Shown here piece by piece: positions 11,640-24,503 of a DNA stretch of 64,000 nt. Numbering within the stretch: position 1 is the stretch's first letter; every line of letters begins with the position of its first letter. This DNA comes from Symsagittifera roscoffensis (Eukaryota > Xenacoelomorpha > Acoela > Convolutidae). The stretch lies in contig NW_026971001.1 in the NCBI RefSeq assembly GCF_963678635.1, positions 1 to 64,000 on the forward strand, written 5' to 3'. The notes under the pieces were generated by a model. That model did no database searches. It worked only from the letters and a program-made list of their open reading frames with translations, and was not told the origin of the DNA. A program made the position numbers and the translations under genes.

Positions 11640-12601
11640 AGTTTTGGGCAAAATTGTTGATTCTAAACCAATCCGGTTTTTGTAATAATTTAGTACTGTA
11701 CTGGGCGACTGCGCTCGTTTCATGTGTTTTTCAGCACTTTCAGCAAGAATTGCGAAAAATGTTTCTGAGAAAACCTAAACAGGTAGTAAAAAAAGGCCAA
11801 ATTAGTAAACGCGTTTTTATTGATTTCTCAAAGAATTACCGACCGATCGGAAATGTTTTGGTAGCATAAGTCGACGTTTTTGAACATTTTTTGTCCCGCA
11901 ACCTTCTTCAGGTTTTTCAGTTCGGAGGGTCCAAATTTCAGGGAACCCTCCGAGCGACAGTAATTTTTTATAAATCTCCTTTTTTATCCTACAAGGTAGG
12001 TTGACCAATTCAACGAACCTTGTTTATAGTAAGTTAGATCACAATCGGAAGCTTTAACGCGGCAAAACACTTGGTTTTGAAATTTTTGGGGAACCCTCCG
12101 AAGTAACCCTCCGGAGTCAGTTATGCCCCTTAATAACCCTCCTTAGTGAAAAAATTTTTGCTGAATCCTCCGAAATAGTTCAAATCACCCCCAGAGTAAA
12201 TTTAGCCTATTGTGATTCAATTTGACACTAGCGGGAGACTGCTTTGATGCAAAAAGTTGAAAATTTGGAAATCTCAGGGACCCTCCGTAGTGTACTTTGC
12301 CCCTTAACAACCGTCTTTAGTGAAATTCAGAGGGAACCCATCGAGGCAATTTAGATACATTAAGTACTTCTTTAAAAATTTTAATAGAAAATTAATTACC
12401 TACGGGTGTTCGCATTAAGAGTGAACATACCAATTGACCCAAAGATTCGCGATCAACTCTGGATACTAAATCGGTTTCAAAAAAAAAAGTTTGCTAAAAA
12501 TTTTTTGATTAAGTTTTTGGTTGCCTTGAGCTACAACTGGATATCAATGCAGACTACTCGAGGTAAAAAGATCATAAGTTGGATTCCGAGACTGTGAGCA
12601 C

Positions 12602-13228
12602 GTTACTTACAACATGTGGGCCGAAGCTGATGAGGGCAGATGGACATTAAATAGAGGTCTATGGCCCAAACCCGATTCTGATGAATGTCGATGGCATAAA
12701 CATCTACACGATGGCTCATGTGACGAATGCAAGTGACCAAGTAGACCGAATCTACATCGGACAAGAAGAGCTCAAGGTACGACGAATTTGACACAAACCA
12801 ATTTAGCAGCGCAGGTACTGTACGTGCAGGGCACCCAACTCTCCGTAAAGGGACTGCATGACACCGGAGTGGTGGTCTGTGTCATACCCATTAGCACTTG
12901 GACCGACATGGGCTTAACAGTTCGGATTGGATACCGACTAATGTCAGGCTGGCTACGGCCAACCAGGGTGCAATACATGTGGCCGGAAGGACACCCATCA
13001 TCTCGCTATCTGGGAGGAAGCCAACTCTGGGTGACCTTTCTGGTTGTTGAAAACCTGGACGAATCTGACCAGTTCATCTTAGGACGCGACTCCGTGCGAA
13101 ACGTTGACGTCACAATCGATCTCAATGACGGGTTGATAAGATTTAAGGACCCGGAGAAGAAGAATAAAAAGAAACCTGTTAATAAGATCTTGGTAAATCA
13201 AGCAAAGTTGCCGATTTTTTTAGATTAA
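12602..13228 (+). pseudogene. Gypsy protease region, unit 1
   Basis: The open frame 12788-13228 holds the aspartic protease core, with LHDTG as the active-site triad followed by VVVCVIP. It continues through FLVVENLDESDQFILGRD, the second conserved protease block. The same two blocks occur in element B (LLDTG, FLVVENLD, QFILGRD), which confirms the family. A frame before 12788 encodes a GQEELKVRR block matching the residues upstream of the protease in B. The active-site flap and the preceding gag are degraded or missing. The frame closes shortly after a Lys-rich linker. Confidence 0.8.
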
Positions 13229-13390
13229 AAATTTAGGTTGAAAGCGAATCAACCTGTAGTGGCGACGCTTAGGATGAGTAATTTGAAAGAACTTAGTAAC
13301 AACAGACAAGTATGACTGGTCCCCAACCCAAATAGTACGAGCTCGGCTATTTTAGAAAGAAGCTTCTCACTCACTCAGAACGGAATCTGT

Positions 13391-14734
13391 GTGAGTGTGT
13401 TGTTGAACACACAGGCAACATCGGTGACGACAAAACGTGGAAAAAAGCTTGGCTTTTCATTGACTCTGAACACTGAATATCAAAGTTTGGAGAACTTGAA
13501 GAGGTTTAGAGTGACTGAGAGTCCATCACATACCAACAAAAAATGTATATTGAAGAGAATAAATGAAACGAAGTCTTTTGAAAAATTGTTTTCTTTGAAG
13601 TCGGAAACAGACGATGGGCTATCCAGTTGTTCGAATTTCCCTGAGAGAACAACAGACACAAAACCAGTGGCAAAAAAAATCAGCTCTACTTCAGAGATAG
13701 AGCACCTGAAAGGAAAAACATCGGATGAGGAACTGGACACCCTCAGGTTAAAAATGAATTGGAACGCAGACGTTTTTTCGAAACACAAAGACGAAATAGT
13801 TTGTCGCAATTTTGTGAAACACGAGATACAGATAGAAAAGGGCTCGGTATCTCACAGGGAATGAGCTTGGAGAATGACGCCACATAAGTCGGAGGCATGT
13901 AGGACAGAAATTGAGATGCTAATGGAGTAAGACAAGATTGAGCCATCAAAGTCCCCGTGGGCCTGTGGCGTGGTCATGGCCCAGAAGAAAGGAGAGCAGT
14001 TTAGGTTTTGTTACAATTTCCACTATTTGAACGCAGTAACGATAAAAGATGCATACCCGATTGCTCGCATCGACAAAAGTCTTGCGAAGTTGGGAACGCA
14101 AAGTTCTTCACGACGTTGAGTTTGGTCTCTGCGTTCTGGCAAGTGCCCTTCACGAAATAGAACCGAGAAAAAAACAGGTTTTGCGAGTGAGCTGGGACTG
14201 TTCCAGTGGAAAAGAGGAAAAGAATGCCGTTTGGACTATGCAACGCGACAGTACATTTCCACGATTGATGGCTCAAGCACGCAGGAATGTTACAAAGAAG
14301 ACGAAAAATTCATGATGTGTTATGTTGATGGCGTTGTGGTTGCGACACCAACCTTTGAGGATCACATAGAAAGGCTTTTCTTGCATGAAAGTGGCCGGTC
14401 TGAAATTTAAACCATCCAACGCGAGATCCTGAGTAACTCAATAAAGTATCTAGGAGGTCGCCTAGTGGATCAGCATGGAGTCAGACCAGGCCTTGAAGCG
14501 GTTGAAGCAGTGCTGACATGGAAAGCACAAAAGAACGATACGCAATTAATGAGTTTTCTCGGCTTCGCTAATTACTACCGAGAATTCACCAAAGGGTATG
14601 CCGACAAGATATAACCTATGCAGCAATTGATGCGGAATAAGGGCAAGAAGTTCAGCTGGACTGACGAGGCTCAAGTCTTTTTTGAGATTATTAAACGCGA
14701 ATTTTGTGAGGCCACAGCCCTCAGCATAAATTTG
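13391..14734 (+). pseudogene. Gypsy reverse transcriptase, unit 1 (YVDG)
   Basis: The frame 13391-13864 matches the protease-RT linker of element B (SSCSNFPER, HLKGKTSDEE, NADVFSKHK). RT blocks follow in changing frames: LNAVTIKDAYPI (near 14030), MPFGLCNAT (near 14225), the active-site box at 14321-14332, and GFANYYREF (near 14565). The active-site box reads YVDG, because the codon for the second aspartate is GGC. The sequence stops in the RT-RNase H connection where unit 2 begins. Many frameshifts and stops make it clearly dead. B has YVDD at the same place. Confidence 0.82.
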
Positions 14735-16240
14735 GGCTAAATTGTTGATTCTAAACCAATCCGGTTTTTTGTAATAATTTAGTACTGTACTGGGCGACTG
14801 CGCTCGTTTCATGTGTTTTTCAGCACTTTCAGCAAAAAGTGCGAAAAATGTTTCTGAGAAAACCTATACAGGTAGTAAAAAAAGGCCAAATTAGTAAACG
14901 CGTTTTTATTGATTTCACAAAGAATTACCGACCGATCGGAAATGTTTTGGTAGCATAAGTCGACGTTTTTGAACATTTTACTGTCCCGCAACCTTTTTCA
15001 GGTTTTTCAGTTCGGAGGGTCCAAATTTCAGGGAACCCTCCGAGCGACAGTAATTTTTTATAAATCTCCTTTTTTATCCTACAAGGTAGGTTGACCGATT
15101 CAACGAACCTTGTTTATAGTAAGTTAGATCACAATCGGAAGCTTTAACGCGGCAAAACACTTGGTTTTGAAATTTTTGGGGAACCCTCCGAAGTAACCCT
15201 CCGGAGTCAGTTATGCCCCTTAATAACCCTCCTTAGTAAAAAAATTTTTGCTGAATCCTCCGAAATAGTTTAAATCACCCCCAGAGTAAATTTAGTCTAT
15301 TGTGATTCAATTTGACACTAGCGGGAGACTGCTTTGATGCATTTAGTTGAAAATTTGGACCCTCAGGGACCCTACGAATTAACCATCCGTTGTGTACTTT
15401 GCCCCTTAACAACCGTCTTTAGTGAAATTCAGAGGGAACCCATCGAGGCAATTTAGATACATTAAGTACTTCTTTAAAAATTTAAATAGAGAACTAATTA
15501 CCTACGGGTGTGCGCATTAGGAGTGAACAGACCAGTTGACCCAAAGATTCGCGATCAACTCTGGATGCTAAATCGGTTTCATCAGAAGTACCCGAACAAA
15601 TTTTTTTGATTAATACTTTGGATGCCTTGAGCTACTTAGTAGGAAGGCTCGGGAAACCCGGGAACAAATAGAAGACTACCTCGGTTAGTGTATTAGGTTA
15701 GACACACTAACTTGAGAAGAGAAAGATTGTTCCCTGCTCTCGTGCTTTTGGAAATGTCCGAGTGTGGGCGAGCTTTTGCTTAGATTCTAAATAATTTCGA
15801 TCAGAGGTTGCCTTGAGCTACCTAGTAGGACAACTCCGGGGAGTATCTTGGTTAGTGCAGTAGCAAAAAGACACTACCTTTAGACGACAGTGTCCTGGGC
15901 TTCGTTCAATTGGAGTGTTCCAATAGAGGGAGGTCTTTTTCTTCCAGATTAAGTTTCATTTCATCTTTATTGAAGCCAGCACTGCAAGTTTTCAAAAAAT
16001 GGTTTATTTTTGGATGAAGCATTGATTTGATGCATCTACAGCAAAAATTTGATATTGATACGAGAGCTCGGTGTCACCTATAGGGTGTGTTGTTTTTATT
16101 TTTAATTGTGTTTTGTGAGTTGATTTTTGTGTCTTTCGGTTTTTCCCGATACTATTATATTTAAGTGATTATAAACTAAGTGGAGTTAAAAGTAACTAAA
16201 CACTTGGCAGAACCATTAATTAACATTGGCTGATTCGTTC
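14735..16240 (+). repeat. Element A, unit 2 leader/LTR-like region with CCCTCCG motifs
   Basis: Bases 14735-15600 repeat 11640-12480 with few changes, including a spaced series of accctccga-type motifs. Beyond about 15630 lies sequence missing from unit 1. It includes two diverged gccttgagctac-tagtagga blocks about 190 bp apart, a short inverted repeat gttagtgt...acactaac near 15685-15715, and a region near 16160-16200 ending in an acac stretch. At about 16204 the sequence ttggcagaacc could be a primer-binding site next to an LTR end, but no paired LTR was found to prove it. The gag remnant starts soon after. Confidence 0.55.
16204..16215 (+). promoter_or_regulatory. Candidate Gypsy primer-binding site
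   Basis: The sequence tggcagaacc follows a likely LTR-type end and precedes the gag remnant, as expected for a tRNA primer-binding site beginning TGG. The matching tRNA cannot be named from the window alone, and no second LTR copy is visible. Confidence 0.25.
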
Positions 16241-16249
16241 ATAGAGTCT

Positions 16250-19200
16250 CTAGGAGACTAAAAGTTTTTTATTATCTTGAAGAATTGAGTACAAAAATAC
16301 GGAGTTGCAAGAGAAACTGGATGCCTTGGAGAAGACAGTGAAAGCTAAAGCTAATGACAATGAGGAACCTATAAGTCGAGGTTTGAAGTTAAATGTTATT
16401 TCGGGGAAGACCTTCGGGATGGCGAGAGGGAAGCAAGATAATGTCAATCATATCGGTTGTGGGTCATCAGGTGGTTAAAAACTTAAGTGAGCCGTCTGAA
16501 ACTACCCCGGTACTCCTGGATATCAGTGCAGACTACTCGAGGTAAAAAGATCAAAAATTGGATTCCGAGACTGTGAGCACGTTACTCACAACAGGTGGGC
16601 CGAAGCTGATGAGGACAGATGGACATTAAATAGAGGTCTATGGCCCAAACCCGATTCTGATGAATGTCGATGGCATAAACATCTACACGATGGCTCATGT
16701 GACGAATGCAAGTGACCAAGTAGACCGAATCTACATCGGACAAGAAGAGCTCAAGGTACGACGAATTTGACACAAACCAATTTAGCAGCGCAGGTACTGT
16801 ACGTGCAGGGCACCCAACTCTCCGTAAAGGGACTGCATGACACCGGAGTGGTGGTCTGTGTCATACCCAATAGCACTTGGACCGACATGGGCTTAATAGT
16901 TCGGATTGGATACCGACTAATGTCAGGCTGGCTGCAGCCAACCAGGGTGCAATACATGTGGCCGGAAGGACACCCATCATCTCGCTATCCGTGAGGAAGC
17001 CATCTCTGGGTGACCTTTCTGGTTGTTGAAAACCTGGACGAATCTGACCAGTTCATCTTAGGACGCGACTCCGTGCGAAACGTTGACGTCACAATCGATC
17101 TCAATGACGGGTTGATAAGATTTAAGGACCCGAAGAAGAAGAATAAATAAAAAGAAACCTTTTAATAAGATCTTGGTAAATCAAGCAAAGTTGCCGATTT
17201 TTTTAGATTAAAAAATTAGATTGAAAGCGAATCAACCTGTAGTGGCGACGCTTAGGATGAGTAATTTGAAAGAACTTAGTAACAACAGACAATTATGACT
17301 GGTCCCCAACCCAAATAGTACGAGCTCGGCTATTTTAGGAAGAAGCTTCTTACTCACTCAGAACGGACTCTGTGTGAGTGTGTTGTTGAACACACAGGCA
17401 ACATCGGTGACGACAAAACGTGGAAAAACGCTTGGCTTCGCATTGCCTCTGAACACTGAATATCAGAGTTTGGAGAACTTGAAGAGGTTTAGAGTGACTG
17501 AGTGTCCATCACATACCAACAAAAATGTATATTGAAGAGAATAAATGAAACGAAGAGAAAAATTGTTTTCTATGAAGTCGGAAACAGACAATGGGCTGTC
17601 CAGTTGTTCGAATTTCCCTGAGAGAACAACAGACACAAAACCAGTGGCAAACAAATCAGCCCTACTTGAGATAGAGCACCTGAAAGGAAAAACATCGGAT
17701 AAGGAACTGGACGCCCTCAGGTTAAAGTTGAATTGGAACGCGAATAATTTGTCGCAATTTTGTGAAACATGAGATAGAGATAGACGAAGGCTCGGTACCT
17801 CACAGGGAATGAGCTTGAAGAATGACGCCACATAAGTCGGAGGCATGTAGGAAAGAAATTGAGATGCTAATGGAGTAAGCAAGATTGAGCCATCAAAGTC
17901 CCCGTGGGCCTGTGACGTGGTCATGGCCCAGAAGAAAGGAGAGCAGTTTAGGTTTTGTTACAATTTCAACTATTTGAACGCAGTAACGATAAAAGATGCA
18001 TACCCGATCGCTCGCATCGACGAAAAACGTTCGAAGTTGGGAACGCAAAGTTCTTTACGACGTTGAGTTTGGTCTCTGCGTTCTGGCAAGTGCCCTTCAC
18101 GAAATAGAACCGAGAAAAAAACAGGTTTTGCGAGTGAGCTGGGACTGTTCTAGTGGAAAGGAATGCCGTTTGGACTATGCAACGCGACAGTACGTTTCCA
18201 AGATTGATGGCTCAAGCACGCAGGCGAAGATTACAAAGAAGATGGAAAACTCATGATGTGCTATGTTGATGGCGTTGTGGTTGCGAACCCAACCCTTGAG
18301 GATCACATAGAAAGGCTTTTCTGGCATGAAAGAGGCCGGTTTGCAATTTAAACCATCCAACGCGAAATCCCGAGGGACTCAATAAAGTATCTAGGTCGCC
18401 TAGTGGATCAGCATGGAGTCAGACCAGGCCTTGAAGCGGTTCAAGCAGTGCTGACATGGAAAGCACCGAAGAACGATACACAATTAATGAGTTTTCTTGG
18501 CTTCGCTAAGTACTACCGAGAATTCACCAAAGGGTATGCCGACAAGATATACCCTATGCACTAATTGATGCGGAATAAGGGCAAGAAGTTCAGCTGGACT
18601 GACGAGGCTCAAGTCTTTTTCGAGATTATTAAACGCGACTTTTGTGAGGCTACAGCCCTCAGCATGCCGACCAAAAAAGTAATATTGGTGCTGGATACAG
18701 ACGCATCAGTTTTGTTATCTCAGGCATACTCCATCAGGTACAAAAACGGAAACGGAGGACTGTTATCCGAACCATAGCTTATGGGAGTAAAGTTCTAAGC
18801 GACAGCGAGATGAAATCCGGTGCACCGAAGGCGGATTTGTTCACAGTAATTTTTTTTGTGGAAAAGTGTACAGCCTACTTGTGCAGTGCTCCCTTTAAAT
18901 TGCGTGTAGACACTCGAGCTCTTCACTGGCTAAAAACTTATTCGATAGATCAAAGCTATGACGGTCGCTGCATAGTACGCCTGGATGGCCACCACGTGAT
19001 CATAGAGCACCGAACCCGTGACAAACACCAATATGCCGAAAGCCTCAGTGAAAAGAAGGAGATTTATGAGCGATGGGCTGAAAGAGAAGCAAGTTAACCA
19101 GGCAGAGATTAAAGATAGTTTTTCCTTTCTGGACAAAGACAGCTATGACAAGCTGCCACTCAGCAGATGGCTTGGCAAATCAGGCCATCCCATTCCAGGA

Positions 19201-19530
19201 CACGCCGAACTTCCTGCTGAAAGAACTGCAGAGATAAAGGTGTTGGCAAAGGGTGATCTGGTTCTATTGGACTTGTTAGTGCGCTCCAGTCTTTTAGAAC
19301 AAGAACTTACCAATAACATCAATAACCATCAATAAATGATCAATAACACAGCGCTGCTGAACAAAACGGTGAGCATAGCATCTGATGTCATGCGGAAGCT
19401 CAGCGATCTGCTTGGCAAAGCGGTTGGAAGGCAGGGTCATGAATGAATGGAAACCATGCAGAGGCTGACCATCACGGAAAAAAACCGAGAAAACACCGAT
19501 AGCCTTCCGGAGTCGGGATGTTGAACGGGA
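16250..19530 (+). pseudogene. Element A, unit 2: gag tail, protease, RT, RNase H (dead)
   Basis: The unit starts with a short gag C-terminal remnant (ELQEKL and following, near 16290), similar to the coiled gag tail of element B. The protease frame 16767-16994 keeps LHDTG. The RT has MPFGLCNAT near 18170 and the active-site codons 18262-18273, again reading YVDG. RNase H follows (18660-19100) with LDTDAS, APKADLFTV and LRVDTRALHWLKTY. A post-RNase H linker in changing frames (HPIPGHAELP near 19190) fades out near 19530. Most of gag and all of integrase are absent. Frame changes occur throughout. Confidence 0.82.
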
Positions 19531-21308
19531 TTGCCAATCAATAGTGAAACAGCTGATGAACTCGATATGTAACATTCGCCCGGAAGTACATATCGAAGGA
19601 AAATAAAGCTAAGCTATAAAACGGCTGGCCAGCGTCTAAACTAAGCACTACATGCTTTTCACCGTCTCTACCAAATCCAGTTCTTTTAGTGGTCTTTCTA
19701 ACATCGGGTCGACAAAAACGTTACTAGTCTCCGGCTTCGACCAGAACGCTCAAATTAACTTAATTGCATGCAAAAATAGTGAGCTCATGGTCATGGCTGG
19801 GTCTCAGTATCCCCAGACCACGAGGTCACTCCTAAAAACAGGGCTACTACTATTAATTGAGTTATTATTGTTTTTGTTCAGTAGATAAAAATCATCATCT
19901 CCATCGAAGATGAATCAACCCTTTCCCCCAACTCCTAGCTTCTCATCCTTGCAAAATGAATTCAGATGTTAATTAAATTCAATTCAGGACATAATAGGTA
20001 AGCTAAAAGTTTGAATAAAATGATATAAGTTCCAGTCCCGAGACCCCTCCGGATTCGTGAATCCGAGGAAATAAGACCCTTGTCTTCCTTCCGGAAGGCT
20101 GGTTTCCCACCCTTCACCGTTGTTTGCAACGGCCTTGCAACTATTGTAGCGACACAATAGTTGCAACTCGGAGCGGTCTCTGCTACTTCTGCTTTTCTCC
20201 GATTCTGATTCTCAGTTTTCTCGTTGTTGTCGTCGTCGCAAGTATCGTTGTTGTGTCCTTATTCAGGTTCTCCTCCAAAATGGCAGTTTTTGACGTTTCT
20301 CAGAATTATTACGTCTTCATTTCGAATTTTTAAAAATTAGCAATTTCCGAATCCTTCAGCCTTCACGATTTGTCCAATCGTCTGAATAACGCTCTTAATC
20401 CTTCAAAACCGCCAATTCGGAAGGTTCGCTGCTAAAAACTCGAAACTGCATTTTCGTCCATTTTGGTCCAATGTCACCTACTCCCCGGGCAGCCCGTTCA
20501 ATGTCCCCATTGAATCTCGCAAAATTCTTAAAATTGGTACAGTGTCATCGAAAAGAATTTACAAAATGCACGAAATTACTTTTATCCGCGTCTTATCGAC
20601 TCACTGCAGAATATAAATGGCATCATACTACATTGCTATTGCCTTCTAAATTTATTCACTAATCTGCACTTTGAGGATATGACTTAAGATAAAACATTTT
20701 TTCTGACTTCCAACGTCATTGCCCTAATTTAAAATATTTTCTCCTAGGTTTTAAAAGGTGTTAGTTTGCAGGACAGTACTGCCAACCATCAAGCTAAAAT
20801 TATCCTACTATGCTTCTTCCCTTCGGAAATTTTAGTTGTTGTTGTCCTGAATATTAAAATTAAGGAACTCTGTGGTTAGAAACAACAATGAAACAATCTC
20901 CCTCTTCAAGCCTTTCATGTCACCACAAAGTCATCAGTTCTCCTAGTTGATTAAAAACAGTCATGCAGACTGGAATATTTAAATAAACTCTTTACTCAAG
21001 CCTTTCTAAATAAATAGTAAGTGTCTCTGAAGCCACTAACTAAAATCAAAATGCAAATTTATAAATGATACAAATTCTTTAATGTTCAAAACTCAACTAA
21101 ATGTTTCAGTTTTCAATTACAACTTGGTTGCTTAGTTTCTCACTTGAGTTTTCGTCACACACAAAAAACAATTCTGAGTTTTAACTTCTTCTCTTTTGTC
21201 ATTTCTTTGTTTCTTCTTTTTCGTCGTTTAGAAGTTCTAAAACTTCTAAATTCTTCTATTTTTCTTTCTTTTTGCATCTTGTTTTTCGGCCATTTGTCAA
21301 TGCTCCAT
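19531..21308. other. Junction of elements A and B: 3' flanks, no recognised gene
   Basis: This stretch separates plus-strand A from the 3' end of minus-strand B, so it should hold the 3' UTR or LTR remnants of both. A CCCTCCGG motif and a ggattcgtgaatcc palindrome occur at 20045-20070. Similar sequence (gacccctccggatt-gatgaatcc, then accggaaggct) occurs near 32030-32095, which suggests a shared LTR family. A TTG/GTC-rich low-complexity patch lies at 20220-20260. The short open frames have no motif. Confidence 0.45.
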
Positions 21309-24300
21309 CTACTCCTCCTGCGACATTGACTCTGCAGTTTCAGTTTCTGTGTCTTGCAACACATCGTTATCTATTCTGACGCTGTTGGAAGCAGTCCTCC
21401 AACACTTCTGCTCTTCTACCCTCTGTTTACAACAAGGTAGGGGATCCACGTTAGATTCTCTGTTCCGGCAGAAGCTGTTGTGGAGACACAACATCCCGTT
21501 TCTCTCCAAATCTTCCTGCAACATCTCTTCTTTTTCCTTTCCACTACGTTCACTTGTCCTGGAAACTCTCTTCACCGCGGTAGTCACGGCATTTCGATGA
21601 GTCACGAAAGCTCGCTGGAAAGCTCCTGTCCCAATGTCCAGCTGATACCCACTGTACACTCTACCGTGCTTCGACATATGCTTTTTTGCATACTCGTACA
21701 ACCATGCAGTCATGTTGGCTCTAAACCATGGCATCAGTCGTCTTCTTGTCCATATCTTTTTTACTTCCATTGGAATGTTCAGAATCTTGCACGTTGTCTC
21801 AAAAAGATCTAAATCTTTTAGACAATCCAATTTCTGCAATTGTTCCCGCGTTGGTGCCTCCTGTCTTTTGTTCTTCCTCACATGGGCTTCCAGACTACGT
21901 ATCGCCATCAAAACTCCCACTATCACTATTTTTATGGGCCGTAATGAGTCTGGTAAACCCATGGAGAGCAGCTCTCCAGAGTCCCAGATCAACACCAGAT
22001 TACTACGCACGGGATACCACCATGTTTGCAGCAAGCAGTAGCAGGGAAACTCTTCATGTGTCAAGATGATGCTCCTCCAATTACGCTTTCCCGAAGCTTC
22101 CAGTAATGGTTCCACTTTCATCATCACTCGGTGGACTTCATCATTCTCGTCTACTGTATTGTAATCTGTAACGGTTGATCCTCTCTGTTTCTGTCTCTCA
22201 AAGTCGCTGAAGTTCCCACTCACGTATCCCATGAACTTCCTTCCCAGTATTGATTCCAACTCCTCCTTTGTTCTCTCTGGAACTGCTGAGAACATTTTAC
22301 ACAGTAACTTGTAAGATTTTCCCGACATTCTCGTTAGTTTCACACACTTTGGCACTGAGAAGGCTTGATCCACGATCGTTCTCATACTCTTTACATCCTC
22401 AGCTACAAAATCCACCGGGTATCTGCTCTTGCACATTGGAGCTAATGTCGATCCCACCAAATATTGTGCTCCTGATGATCTACGATAAGTTTCACTGTGT
22501 CGGATGTTCATTTCCGTCTCGATCGCTTCCCTCCATTTTCCTATGTACTTTTGCTCAGTTTGCAAAACTCCTGGGATCACTTCTACACTGATGGCTGTGA
22601 CCATCTCATGTTTCTGTTCTAGATTCAATAGTGACTCTAAAGAACCAAACATGCTGTAGAATCCTAGTGCAGTCTCTAGATTCACCTCGGTTCCTCCATG
22701 GCAATCTGCGATCAGTTCCGTTTCCGTCCTTGCTTTCATCACAACGTTCCCAAACAATATCGTCAACTGCTTGTGTTGTCTCTCTAGGGTTTTCACGCAA
22801 TCCAGACTTCCACAAACGTGACCTTCCAGTCCACAGACTTCTGCCAGACAGCTACCAGGTTTGACCCAGTCTTCTGGTCCCCAGCCAGGCAACTCCACTT
22901 TGTCTTCCCCGTTGCTCCTAGAGGCCGTTGTCATCACATTATATTTGATGTTCAGGTCACACAGGTTACAGTCTGCATTTAGTTCCCTCTGCACGTCTTG
23001 TGTTGCTCGTAGTATCGAGTCAGCATTGGGACTAGGACACCATGATGGTCTCATAAGTTCCCACACTACCATCAAGCTCGTTCTCTGTAATTCATCTGAG
23101 AATCCCAATCCAAACTCCACTCGTTTGTCGGATTTCGGCACGGAAGGTGCAGTCACCTTTTCTTCCTAGACTAGTCCCAACTTGTCCTGCGGATTAGTAG
23201 CGCTTTTAATCGTTGCAATTCTCGACGTCCAGAACCTTAGCATCACTGCCTGCTCGTAATCAAAGAAGCAGTCACGTATGTCTTCTCTCAGAAAAGGGTT
23301 GTACGCTATCCCTATGACTCCGGACACGTAACTGCATGACTTCTTCCTGATCGGTCCACAGTACTCACTGGATTTCGGCAGTGCCCCCATAGATTCTTTA
23401 GTGAAACTCAGCTCCTTGTTTGAGAATCTCCTGATTTCGTCTTTTTTTCTCATGGGTTCTAGCTCTTCAGGTTCTTTCATATTCACCCTCATTGGCTTGT
23501 TCTGATGCATATCCAGCAGTGCTAGCAAGAGTAAGGCTTTTACTCGTTCATCGCCCTCCCTCAGCATCTTGACACAGGTATTCAATGCTGCCACTGAAAT
23601 CTGCTCTATCAGGAATCGAATGAAACAGAGAGCGTCTCTCCGCTTCGCGCACGCTACTGCCATTCCCTCCTGGATTATCAGATCCCTCAGGTTCGTCATC
23701 AGGGATAATTTTTCTTCTTTTGACCTTTTCCTTTCTTCTGAATCATATTCCCCTCGAGTTAATCCCATCATGCACCAGGCGAACCTCAGTTGTCATTCGG
23801 TTCTCACGTAAGGTACTGCCATGAGAGCGTGTATTCTCGGCGTAGTCCTCATTTCCTCTTCAAAGTACCTCAACACCACTGCTTTCCATGGAAGGCTCAC
23901 TAATTGCTCAATCGTTTCCGCCTGCATCTCAGACGACGCTAGAGTCCCGTACGCCTTCTGCTTGAGGGTGGTGCCTTGCAACATCGTCTCCAGATAACCT
24001 TCCATGGCACTCTTGTCTTCCAGAGCCATCACATATCCTCTAGCCGAGTTTCGGTATTCCAACATCTCCATGTATCCACCGGCGGGTTCATCTATTGACA
24101 CAGTCTCTGACACTGTCAGTCGGTTATACTCAACTGGTACTAGTTGTCCTGCGACACTTCCCTTTCCGTGGTTCATGGGAGACGGTCTAAAGTCTTTCAT
24201 GGTACTTCCTCCACATTGGCTGAGTATCTCCATTTCCAAGGTTGCTCCAGTCAGAGTGCGGTCACTCCTTTTGGATTTGTAACCTGTTGACTTTATCCCT

Positions 24301-24503
24301 GCCATGAGAATGGGTGGCACCATTGCTACATCAGTTAACATACTGTCCGTGCCAGGCAATTGATAATCACCTTGTCCCAAATCCATGACCTCTTCGACTC
24401 GTTTTCTTTTCGCTGAATTGACAGCTCTTATCGATATCTCCGAATCCACCTTCGTCTTTCCTGCTCTCCTCGGTATCACTTTGATGCCTAATTTCATCTT
24501 CAT
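21309..24503 (-). CDS. Downstream protein, C-terminal part (element B; one frame, two stops)
   Basis: Three open stretches (24503-23793, 23771-23166, 23156-21309) share one reading frame. They are separated only by a TGA at 23793-23795 and a TAG at 23166-23168, giving about 1,065 codons. I do not recognise the family. Homologous sequence is present in elements C (53842-50660) and D (38643-40985). Conserved landmarks are YVSGVIGIAYNPF, MRPSWCPSPNA, a cysteine-histidine cluster GSCLAEVCGLEGHVC, the block SVPKCVKLTRMS, LIWDSGELLSMGLP and WFRANMTAWLY. The tail is acidic. There is no signal peptide or clear membrane span, which argues against an envelope protein. The two nonsense codons suggest recent death. 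Confidence 0.8.

Larger units (their letters stand above)
11640..14734 (+). mobile_element. Element A, tandem unit 1: Gypsy leader plus protease-RT (dead)
   Basis: This block is a noncoding leader (11640-12570) rich in accctccg motifs followed by a protease and RT remnant (12570-14734). It ends abruptly inside the RT-RNase H junction at 14734, exactly where the leader starts again as unit 2. Compared with unit 2 it lacks about 880 bp (15632-16515 of unit 2), which hold the remaining leader and gag tail. The break lies between gccttgagctac and tggatatca. Unit 1 and unit 2 share the RT active-site mutation, so they arose by duplication of an inactive element. Confidence 0.8.

Noticed and set aside
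19294..19575. 93-codon minus-strand ORF beyond element A
   Set aside because: The plus strand here continues the post-RNase H linker of A in broken frames, so the minus frame is a shadow.
21349..23169. Plus-strand open frames opposite element B's downstream protein
   Set aside because: They mirror the minus-strand protein, have no family motif, and lie opposite a region conserved in three copies in the minus-strand sense.
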